This document shows positions 1 through 6,054 of a stretch of DNA of 6,054 bases, piece by piece (positions within the stretch are counted from its first letter, which is position 1; each line of letters starts with the position of its first letter). The stretch spans positions 1 to 6,054 of the forward strand of contig JACENB010000038.1 in NCBI GenBank assembly GCA_013867245.1, read 5' to 3'. The position numbers were made by a program, and so were the translations under genes. The notes beneath the pieces are model-generated. The model was not told the DNA's origin and searched no databases. It worked only from the letters and a program-made list of their open reading frames with translations. The stretch comes from Nitrosopumilaceae archaeon (GTDB taxonomy: Archaea > Thermoproteota > Nitrososphaeria > Nitrososphaerales > Nitrosopumilaceae).

Positions 1-189
1 TTTTGTTTCAGATTCTATTACTGATTTTATGATATCGGTTCTTGAATCATCTACATCAAAGTCTGATTCTATTACAACATTGATGGTATCTGCATCCCAT
101 GGCATGAGAAAATTCCATTCAGAGCCATATGCTGCACTCATTGGAAACAATATCAATACAGAAAGTATTCCCAAAAAGACAATATTCAT
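1..189 (-). CDS. Exported protein of unknown function, N-terminal part (runs off left edge)
   Basis: The minus strand is open for 63 codons from the ATG at 189-187 to the window edge, so the C-terminus is missing. The product begins MNIVFLGILSVLILFPMSAA, a short polar start followed by a hydrophobic stretch (residues 3-15) and small residues. This is a Sec-type signal peptide, with likely cleavage after Ala20 (S-A-A) or Gly22 (A-Y-G). The mature start (SEWNFLMPWDADTINVVIES) has Trp and is then rich in Asp and Glu. It should act outside the membrane, in the space under the S-layer. A TATA-like box lies about 25 bases upstream of the ATG, which supports this start and a leaderless mRNA. The gene is divergent from alaS. 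I do not recognise the family. A W-x(n)-I-x-V-x-I pattern after a signal peptide can occur at the start of matrixin-like metallopeptidase domains, but no HExxH motif is inside the window, so that is only a guess. The plus-strand frame over the same bases lacks any recognisable protein features and is treated as a shadow. Confidence 0.75.
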   Translation of the reverse strand, partial: MNIVFLGILSVLILFPMSAAYGSEWNFLMPWDADTINVVIESDFDVDDSRTDIIKSVIESETK

Positions 190-210
190 AAAAAATTGCG
201 GAAAATTTTG

Positions 211-217
211 ATTAAAA
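211..217 (-). promoter_or_regulatory. Likely TATA box for the minus-strand exported protein
   Basis: Read on the minus strand the bases are TTTTAAT, an archaeal TATA-like hexamer with one extra base. Its centre is about 25 bases upstream of the ATG at 189. Archaeal TATA boxes sit about 26 bases before the transcription start, so transcription would begin at or very near the A of the start codon, giving a leaderless mRNA. I see no clear BRE purine tract before it and no Shine-Dalgarno sequence between the box and the ATG. The promoter reading is inferred from spacing and composition. Confidence 0.5.
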
Positions 218-285
218 CGAGGAATATGTAATTTAGATTACAGACATCAAATCTAGGCTCAAAATTACTCCAATATCGCTAATTC

Positions 286-292
286 TTAATAT
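286..292 (+). promoter_or_regulatory. Likely TATA box for alaS (and the alaS-leuS transcript)
   Basis: The bases TTAATAT are centred on 289, which is 26 bases before the TTG start of alaS at 315. This is the distance expected if transcription starts at the first base of the start codon. The interval from 293 to 314 contains no Shine-Dalgarno-like GGAGG or GGTGA sequence, which fits leaderless translation. No comparable promoter is possible in the four-base gap before leuS, so this is the only promoter I can see for the alaS-leuS-small ORF group. The whole 190-314 region is AT-rich, so a chance TATA match is possible. Confidence 0.5.
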
Positions 293-314
293 CGGCAAAT
301 GGCAGGCAACAACG

Positions 315-2984
315 TTGGACAAAAAAGAGATTCTAAAAGAATTTTCAGCAGATCCTGACAAGTACTATAACGTCAAGTTATTTCAAGAACAGGGATTTGT
401 CAGAAAGTCTTGTGCCAAGTGTGGTAGATTCTTTTGGACTCTAAATGCAGACAGAGACCTTTGTCCAGATGACGGACTGGACACTTATTCATTCATCGGA
501 GAGCCACCAACATCAAAAAGATTTGATTATACACAATCATGGAAGCAAGTCGAAGAGTTTTTTGTAAAAAACAATCATACTTCAGTTAGCAGATATCCTG
601 TTGTTTGTCGTTGGCGTGATGACTTGTACTTTACTATAGCTTCAGTTGTTGACTTTCAAAGAGTAATGGGTAGTAAGGTAGTCTTTGAGTTTCCTGCAAA
701 TCCTTTGGTAGTTCCACAGACTTGTTTGAGATTCAAAGACTTGGAAAATGTCGGGGTAACTGGCAGACACTTTTCATCATTTTGTATGATAGGACAGCAC
801 AGTGTTCCTGATTTGGGAGGATACTGGAAAGATGAATGTGTTGATTTGGATTATAGATTACTAACTGAACAGTTTGGAATTAACAAAGACGAAGTAGTAT
901 TTGTTGAAGATGTATGGGCAGGTGGCGGTTCATTTGGTCCATCATTAGAATACTTTGTGAGAGGGTTAGAGCTTGGAAATGCAGTGTTTACTGAATTCCA
1001 AGGAGAGTTAGGAAAACACACTACACTAGACCAAAGAGTCATTGACATGGGTGCAGGTCTAGAGAGATTTGCATGGATTACAATGGGAACTCCTACTGCG
1101 TATGACTGCTGCTTTGGTCCAATTAATGAAAAATTGTTTGGAACAATTGGAATTGATTCAGACTCTGAAATTTTACGAAAATACTTTACAGAAATTGCAA
1201 AAGAGATTGATAATTATGATGATTTGAATCAAGTTAGACGTCTTGCAGTAAAAAATGCTGGAATTACAGATGAGCAGATGCAAAAGATGATCACACCGCT
1301 AGAAGGAATGTATCTTATTGCAGATCACTTGCGAACTCTAATCTTTGCAATTACTGATGGGGCATTGCCAAGTAACGTTGGTGGAGGATACAACTTGAGA
1401 ATGATGTTGCGAAGAATCAATGCAACCATTTCAAAATTAAATCTCAAACTCAACATTGATGATTTGATTGATTTGCATGTTGATTATCTAAAGGATACAT
1501 ATCCTGAACTTGATGAGAAACGAGACGATGTAAAGTCAATTTTGAAATTAGAATCAGCAAGATACGAAGAATCCAAAGTTCACATGAAGAAAAAGGCAGA
1601 CAAGATTAGAGAAAAAGGAACGCCATCAGTTGATGAACTCATCACATATTACGAATCAGATGGCATTACACCTGAATATCTCAAAGAAGTTGATGCAATT
1701 TCTGAAATCCCATCATCATTTTATTCCAAGTTATCTGATTTGCACCAGTCTGACAAGAAAAAGGCAATTGCAGAACTGCCACTAGAAGGACTACCTGAAA
1801 CTCACACACTATTTTACGAAAATGACCCAATGGAGTTTGATGCAAAGGTTCTCAAAGTAGTTGATGATATGGTTGTACTTGATAGGACCTCATTTTACGC
1901 ACGAGGTGGAGGTCAAGAGCCAGACCATGGCAGTATCGCAGGATTCAATGTAATTGATGTAGACAAACATGCAAACATTATCGTCCACAAATTAGAAGGT
2001 GGAATTCCAACAGAAGGGGAAATTGTTTCATGTAAAGTTGATGAGACAAGACGTTCTAACATTACTAAAAACCACACCAGCACTCACATTCTAAATGCAT
2101 CATCGCGTAAAGTCTTGGGTTCATGGATTTGGCAGCATTCAGCTTTCAAAGAAGATGATCATGCAAGATTGGATATCACTCATCACTCTTCACTCTCAGA
2201 TGATGAAGTAAAACAGATTGAGAATGCTGCAAATGACATGGTAAAGAAAAATCTAAATGTTAACATCGATTACTATGACAGAGGAACTGCAGAGCAGACA
2301 TATGGATTTAGAATCTATCAGGGAGGTGTTGTTCCAGTAAAGGCAGTTAGAATTGTATCCATCGAAGACCAAGATGTAGAGGCTTGTGGTGGAACACATG
2401 TCAAAAAGACTGGCGATATTGAACTAATCAAAATTACAAAGACTAAACGTATTCAAGATGGTGTAGTTCGTCTAGAGTTTGTTTCAGGGCCTAATGCATT
2501 TGAGTATGAGAAACAACAAGAACAAGAATCAAAACGCAAAGCTGAGGAAGCAGTTGCAAAAGAACAACTAGAAAAACAACGTGAAGAAAACAAATCAAAA
2601 GCTAGAGAAAAGATTCCTGTATTGTTAGAAAAAGTTCTAGCAGAAGAATCAGTTGAAGGAGATGGAATATCTACAAAAGGAAAATTATGTTTTACATCAA
2701 GTTCAGATTATGATGATTATTTCCATCAAAACTTTGGTAAGAAACTAGTTGGCAAGGATTCAACTGCTGCATTTTGTGGAATCTTTGAAGCGGGTCCTAC
2801 AATTCGAGTTATGGTGTTCTCAGGAGAAAAATCAGGCGTAAATGCAGGCGAGATAGCCCGAGAAATAGCCTCAATTTTGGGCGGTTCAGGTGGTGGAGAT
2901 GCCAAATTTGCTCAAGGTGGTGGAAAAGACACATCTAAAAAAGACGAGGCAATAGCCAAAGCAAAATCAATGATTTTAGGATGA
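315..2984 (+). CDS. alaS: Alanyl-tRNA synthetase, archaeal type (EC 6.1.1.7)
   Basis: AlaRS attaches alanine to tRNA-Ala in the cytosol using ATP and hydrolyses mischarged Ser- and Gly-tRNA-Ala. The 889-residue length fits archaeal AlaRS. Order of parts: an N-terminal Cys-containing module (C33, C36, C50) found in archaeal AlaRS; the class II catalytic core at about 70-265, with motif 1 around 83-100, motif 2 around 137-158 (LRFKDLENVGVTGRHFSSF) and motif 3 at 244-254 (DMGAGLERFAW); a helical tRNA-recognition domain to about 490, where N360 and D449 probably match the archaeal Asn/Asp pair that reads the G3:U70 base pair; a barrel domain at about 495-575; the editing domain with zinc ligands H587-x3-H591 and C691-x3-H695; a charged helical linker at about 730-775; and the C-Ala/DHHA1 domain ending in a Gly-rich signature at 856-870. 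The start is TTG at 315. No ATG, GTG or TTG lies in frame between the stop at 234-236 and this codon, and the conserved-looking MDKKEILKEF start would be lost with any downstream start. leuS follows after four bases. All key residues are present. Confidence 0.97.
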   Translation: MDKKEILKEFSADPDKYYNVKLFQEQGFVRKSCAKCGRFFWTLNADRDLCPDDGLDTYSFIGEPPTSKRFDYTQSWKQVEEFFVKNNHTSVSRYPVVCRWRDDLYFTIASVVDFQRVMGSKVVFEFPANPLVVPQTCLRFKDLENVGVTGRHFSSFCMIGQHSVPDLGGYWKDECVDLDYRLLTEQFGINKDEVVFVEDVWAGGGSFGPSLEYFVRGLELGNAVFTEFQGELGKHTTLDQRVIDMGAGLERFAWITMGTPTAYDCCFGPINEKLFGTIGIDSDSEILRKYFTEIAKEIDNYDDLNQVRRLAVKNAGITDEQMQKMITPLEGMYLIADHLRTLIFAITDGALPSNVGGGYNLRMMLRRINATISKLNLKLNIDDLIDLHVDYLKDTYPELDEKRDDVKSILKLESARYEESKVHMKKKADKIREKGTPSVDELITYYESDGITPEYLKEVDAISEIPSSFYSKLSDLHQSDKKKAIAELPLEGLPETHTLFYENDPMEFDAKVLKVVDDMVVLDRTSFYARGGGQEPDHGSIAGFNVIDVDKHANIIVHKLEGGIPTEGEIVSCKVDETRRSNITKNHTSTHILNASSRKVLGSWIWQHSAFKEDDHARLDITHHSSLSDDEVKQIENAANDMVKKNLNVNIDYYDRGTAEQTYGFRIYQGGVVPVKAVRIVSIEDQDVEACGGTHVKKTGDIELIKITKTKRIQDGVVRLEFVSGPNAFEYEKQQEQESKRKAEEAVAKEQLEKQREENKSKAREKIPVLLEKVLAEESVEGDGISTKGKLCFTSSSDYDDYFHQNFGKKLVGKDSTAAFCGIFEAGPTIRVMVFSGEKSGVNAGEIAREIASILGGSGGGDAKFAQGGGKDTSKKDEAIAKAKSMILG

Positions 2985-2985
2985 T
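2978..2985 (+). promoter_or_regulatory. Possible ribosome binding site for leuS, overlapping the alaS stop
   Basis: AGGATGAT spans the last alaS codons and stop and ends three bases before the leuS ATG at 2989. It matches the archaeal Shine-Dalgarno core AGGTGAT except for one extra A, which would have to bulge. This would help an internal gene start where a leaderless start is impossible. Translational coupling from alaS alone would explain the start equally well, so the site is tentative. Confidence 0.35.
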
Positions 2986-2988
2986 ACA

Positions 2989-5856
2989 ATGACGTTGAAC
3001 TGGACTGAGATTGAAACAAAGTGGAGAAACAAGTGGCAAGAAAACAAAGACTTTGAAACAAATCCAAATGATAAACCAAAAAAATTCATTACAGTAGCTT
3101 ATCCATATCCAAACTCACCACAACACATTGGACATGGTAGAACATACACACTAGCTGATGTTCATGCAAGATTTTACAGGATGAAAGGGTACAATGTATT
3201 GTTCCCAATGGGGTTCCATTACACTGGTACTCCGGTACTTGGAATGGCAAAGAGAATTGAAGCTGGAGAAAAAGAGATTCTAGATGGTTTGAGAAATATC
3301 TATCATGTTCCTGAAGATGCAATCAAGACATTTGTTGAACCAATAAAGATTGCAGATTACTTTCATGAAGAGATAAAGTCTGGAATGATTGAGATGGGTT
3401 ACTCCATTGATTGGAGAAGAGAGTTTACTACGATAGTTCCAGGTTATCAGAAGTTTATTGAGTGGCAGATTACTACACTAAAAGAAAAGGGGCGAATCAT
3501 TCAGGGTAGTCATCCAGTAGGTTGGTGTCCAGTTGATCAAAACCCAGTATCACAACATGATACAATGGGCGATGTTGAACCAAAGATTGATGATAAAAAT
3601 TTCTTGATAAAATTCAAGTTAGGTGATTCTATATTTCCAATTACAACATTACGACCTGAAACTATCTTTGGCATAACAAATCTCTGGGTTAATCCAAACA
3701 CTGTTTACAAAAAAGTATCAGTTGATGGAGAAGAGTGGATTGTGTCTGAAGAATGCGCAAAGAAAATTTCATTCTTTGAGAAAAAAGTAGAGATTACAGG
3801 TGAGATTCCAGGAATTGAGATTATTGGCAAGACTGCAACTAATCATGATGGACGAGAGATTCCAGTATTGCCTGCTGAATTTGTAGAGCCTAGTATGGGT
3901 ACAGGATTGGTAATGTCTGTGCCTGCACATGCACCTAAAGACTATCAGGCATTGATGGATTTGAAGGCCAAAAATCATGAACTAGCCTCAAAATTAGAGC
4001 CCATTCCAATAATCATAACTGAAGGATATGGTGCCATTCCAGCAAAAGAGATTTGTGAAAAGATGGGAGTTTCAGACCAGTCTGATGACAAGCTAGAAGA
4101 AGCAACCAAAGAGTTGTATCTCAAAGAGTTTACAGATGGAAAACTCAACGATAAGTGTTTACAATTTGATGGAGAAAAGGTGCAGTTTGGTCGTGACAAG
4201 ATTCGAGTTTGGCTACAAGAGAATAATCATCTAGAAAAATTCCCAGTATTAGAAAATGCACCAGTTAGATGTCGTTGTGGAGCTGAATGTGTTGTCAAAG
4301 TATTGAACAATCAGTGGTTCTTGAATTATGGAGATGAAGAGTGGAAAGAATTAGCTAGAAATTGTTTAGATGAGATGAACATTCTACCTAACAATATCAA
4401 GACAGAGTTTGTTGAAGTTATTGATTGGTTGCATGAGCGAGCTTGTGCAAGACAACAAGGTCTTGGCACTAAACTACCATGGGATAAAGATTGGATTGTT
4501 GAATCACTTTCTGATTCTGTAATCTATATGGCATACTATACATTATCTAGATTTGTAAATGATGGAACTGTTTCACCAGAGAACTTGACAAAAGAATTCT
4601 TTGACTATGTTTTGTTAGACAAAGGAGACGTAGAACTAGCTACTTCGACATCAAAACTTTCTCCAGAGGTAATCAACACAATGAAAAAAGAATTCACATA
4701 CTTTTATCCAGTCGACTCACGTCACTCGGGTCGTGATTTGGTACAGAATCACTTGTCATTTTTTGTTTTAAATCACGTTGCAATCTTTGAAAAGAGTTTG
4801 TGGCCACAAGAAATTGTCGTTAATGGCAGTGTGATGATGGATGGAGCTAAAATGTCAAAGAGTATGGGAAACATCATTCCATTACGAGCTGCAATTAAAG
4901 ATCATGGTGCAGATCCAATTAGATTAGCAATTATTTCATCAGCTGAATTACTCCAAGATGCTGATTTTAACATGGAATCAGTGTCAGGAATTCAGAGCAA
5001 GCTTGAATCACTTTTGGAGGCCTGTTCTAGCCTCAAAAATGGAGAAATTGGCAATTTGGAGGCCGAAGATAGGTGGATTCTCTCTAAAACTCAGAGCAAG
5101 ATTGCAGAAATTACTGAAGCTGTGGAAAAGATGAGATTACGTGAAGCACTACATGATATTTTGTTTACATTTGAGACAGACTTGAGTTGGTATGCAAAGA
5201 GGATACAAGCTAAAGGTCGTGATAATGTTTCAGGAATTTTGCACCAAATTAATTCAGTAAGAGTTGCAATGTTGTCTCCATTTGCGCCACATATAGCTGA
5301 AGAGATGTGGGAGAAATTGGGAAACTCTGACATGGTTTCAAAATCACAGTGGCCTGAATATTCAGCAGATAAAGTTGATGCAGCATCAATTCAAGCTGAA
5401 GATTTACTCAAAAGCACCATAGAGGATATTGCAAACATTCTCAAAGTTACAAAAATTACTCCAAAAAAGATTGTAATCTATGTAAATTCCGATGAAACAA
5501 AATCCAAAATCTATCGTAAGATGCTCAGCATAATGGTAGGTGGACAAAACAACATGGGAGTTGTAATGAAGGAGTTAATTGCAGATCCAAATACAACTGA
5601 TGCCAAAAAGATGCCAGACTTTGTGCAAAAAACAATCAAGGACTTGCATTCAGAATCTGAGGATATCAAAAAGATGAAACTTGAATCTGAATCCTTTGAT
5701 GAAAAAGAATTTTTGAAATCAGAACTTTCCAGTATGGGACAAAAAGAGTTTGGTGTAGATATTGAAGTTTATTCAGAAAGTGATTCTGATATCTATGATC
5801 CTAAAGGAAAAGCAAGACATGCAAGACCTTTCAAGCCGGCAATTTTGATTGAATAG
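2989..5856 (+). CDS. leuS: Leucyl-tRNA synthetase, archaeal/eukaryotic type (EC 6.1.1.4)
   Basis: LeuRS charges tRNA-Leu with leucine in the cytosol and removes wrongly attached amino acids. At 955 residues it has the usual archaeal length. The class I Rossmann fold begins with YPYPNSPQHIGHGRTY, with the HIGH signature at 46-49, and closes with KMSKS at 621-625. The CP1 editing domain (about 195-425) carries TTLRPETIFG at 219-228, whose T225 should match the specificity Thr of other LeuRS, and the GTGLVMSVPAHAPKDYQ segment with the invariant amino-group-binding Asp at D318. A Cys-containing knuckle (C428, C430, C434) and the QWFLNY segment lead back to the catalytic core, where SLSDSVIYMAYY (507-518) is typical of the archaeal form. 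The anticodon-binding helical bundle spans about 693-800, followed by the archaeal C-terminal domain, which ends ARPFKPAILIE and in relatives contacts the long variable arm of tRNA-Leu. The ATG follows the alaS stop after four bases, so the two are almost certainly co-transcribed. No truncation or lost catalytic residue is seen. Confidence 0.97.
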   Translation: MTLNWTEIETKWRNKWQENKDFETNPNDKPKKFITVAYPYPNSPQHIGHGRTYTLADVHARFYRMKGYNVLFPMGFHYTGTPVLGMAKRIEAGEKEILDGLRNIYHVPEDAIKTFVEPIKIADYFHEEIKSGMIEMGYSIDWRREFTTIVPGYQKFIEWQITTLKEKGRIIQGSHPVGWCPVDQNPVSQHDTMGDVEPKIDDKNFLIKFKLGDSIFPITTLRPETIFGITNLWVNPNTVYKKVSVDGEEWIVSEECAKKISFFEKKVEITGEIPGIEIIGKTATNHDGREIPVLPAEFVEPSMGTGLVMSVPAHAPKDYQALMDLKAKNHELASKLEPIPIIITEGYGAIPAKEICEKMGVSDQSDDKLEEATKELYLKEFTDGKLNDKCLQFDGEKVQFGRDKIRVWLQENNHLEKFPVLENAPVRCRCGAECVVKVLNNQWFLNYGDEEWKELARNCLDEMNILPNNIKTEFVEVIDWLHERACARQQGLGTKLPWDKDWIVESLSDSVIYMAYYTLSRFVNDGTVSPENLTKEFFDYVLLDKGDVELATSTSKLSPEVINTMKKEFTYFYPVDSRHSGRDLVQNHLSFFVLNHVAIFEKSLWPQEIVVNGSVMMDGAKMSKSMGNIIPLRAAIKDHGADPIRLAIISSAELLQDADFNMESVSGIQSKLESLLEACSSLKNGEIGNLEAEDRWILSKTQSKIAEITEAVEKMRLREALHDILFTFETDLSWYAKRIQAKGRDNVSGILHQINSVRVAMLSPFAPHIAEEMWEKLGNSDMVSKSQWPEYSADKVDAASIQAEDLLKSTIEDIANILKVTKITPKKIVIYVNSDETKSKIYRKMLSIMVGGQNNMGVVMKELIADPNTTDAKKMPDFVQKTIKDLHSESEDIKKMKLESESFDEKEFLKSELSSMGQKEFGVDIEVYSESDSDIYDPKGKARHARPFKPAILIE

Positions 5857-6000
5857 ATGAAATTACCAAAAATTATCGGAGTGATTTTGATTGGTGTGGG
5901 AGTATGGGCACTCAATGTTTCATTTCAAACTTATCTTCCAGTACCGGAAGATGTCTTGGCAGATGAATCAGGCAAGATGCTTGAATCAATTCAGGTGTAG
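5857..6000 (+). CDS. Small single-span membrane protein of unknown function (47 aa)
   Basis: The ATG directly abuts the leuS TAG stop (zero spacing) and opens 47 codons ending in TAG at 5998-6000. The product starts MKLPKIIGVILIGVGVWALN. Two lysines precede an uncharged hydrophobic segment at residues 6-22, followed by a tail of about 25 residues with four or five acidic groups and a YLPVPED stretch. Lysines inside and an acidic tail outside predict an N-in, C-out single-pass membrane protein or an uncleaved signal anchor; no convincing AxA cleavage site is visible. Codon choice resembles leuS. No Shine-Dalgarno sequence or TATA box precedes it, so expression probably depends on reinitiation by ribosomes finishing leuS. 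I do not recognise the family. The frame stays open for 18 further codons after the TAG, so this may be the front part of a longer protein with an in-frame stop. A chance ORF is unlikely given the perfect junction and the textbook membrane segment. Confidence 0.65.
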   Translation: MKLPKIIGVILIGVGVWALNVSFQTYLPVPEDVLADESGKMLESIQV

Positions 6001-6054
6001 TGCGAGTACTATGACCCTATTAACAGAGATACGTTTGAGCCATGCCAAAGTGAG
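6001..6054 (+). other. Unassigned right end, open in two plus-strand frames
   Basis: Two readings compete. In the frame of the small membrane protein the bases after its TAG encode CEYYDPINRDTFEPCQSE, an acidic stretch with two cysteines that would suit an extracytoplasmic tail. In another frame an ATG at 6011 opens MTLLTEIRLSHAKV, which runs off the edge and could be the start of the next gene. Neither has a clear ribosome binding site. No terminator hairpin or T-run is visible, so the transcript may continue past the window. Confidence 0.3.

Noticed and set aside
11..74. Repeated GATTCTATTA at 11-20 and 65-74
   Set aside because: It reflects two Val-Ile-Glu-Ser stretches in the minus-strand protein; two short copies in AT-rich sequence are not a repeat array.
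29..211. Plus-strand open frame of 60 codons at the left end
   Set aside because: It overlaps the minus-strand gene with a signal peptide and TATA box, and its own product has no domain, membrane segment or family resemblance. It is read as the shadow of the minus gene.
299..358. Short ORF from ATG at 299 overlapping the alaS start in another frame (19 codons), as a possible regulatory leader peptide
   Set aside because: It has no Shine-Dalgarno sequence, is not enriched in Ala or Leu codons, and would lie upstream of the inferred transcript start. The alaS frame from 315 has strong family support.
851..1048. Antisense open frame inside alaS
   Set aside because: It lies opposite conserved AlaRS catalytic motifs, and its translation shows only the reversed composition of that region. 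Similar antisense frames opposite leuS (3089-3322, 3769-3978, 3975-4199, 5091-5333) were dismissed for the same reason.
5013..5064. Ten-base direct repeat TTTGGAGGCC (5013-5022 and 5055-5064) with a GAGGC/GCCTC inverted pair at 5017-5034
   Set aside because: Both copies encode Leu-Glu-Ala within the LeuRS helical region. The stem is only five base pairs inside a coding sequence, so it is more likely coincidence of codon choice than a terminator or regulatory hairpin.
5998..6000. TAG as a pyrrolysine codon
   Set aside because: No Pyl machinery is visible, the lineage is not known to use pyrrolysine, and leuS itself ends at TAG. A true stop or a nonsense change is simpler.

Overview
This window looks like a piece of an ammonia-oxidising archaeon of the Nitrososphaerota (Thaumarchaeota), closest in style to Nitrosopumilus. 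The evidence is an AT-rich sequence, an archaeal-type alanyl-tRNA synthetase with a Cys-containing N-terminal module, an archaeal-type leucyl-tRNA synthetase, and divergent promoters that place TATA-like boxes about 26 bases before the start codons, as expected for leaderless archaeal transcripts. The lineage call rests on recognising protein style from memory, not on a search.

Layout: positions 1-189 (minus strand) hold the N-terminal 63 codons of an exported protein with a clear signal peptide; the gene runs off the left edge. Positions 190-314 are a short divergent intergenic region carrying one TATA-like box for each direction and nothing else I can support. Positions 315-2984 (plus) are alaS, starting at TTG. 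Four bases later leuS begins (2989-5856). Directly after the leuS stop, with no spacer, an ATG opens a 47-codon gene for a small single-span membrane protein (5857-6000). The last 54 bases are open in two plus frames and cannot be assigned with certainty.

The three plus-strand genes are packed tightly enough to be one transcript read from the promoter before alaS. AlaRS and LeuRS are both cytosolic, charge different tRNAs and both carry an editing domain; every catalytic and editing motif I looked for is present. The small membrane protein has no recognised function and is probably made by translational coupling to leuS.

I found no CRISPR array, mobile element, tRNA or defence system. The window is mainly ordinary housekeeping sequence. 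The points most worth checking are the small membrane protein, the possibility that its TAG stop interrupts a longer protein, and the apparently leaderless TTG start of alaS.
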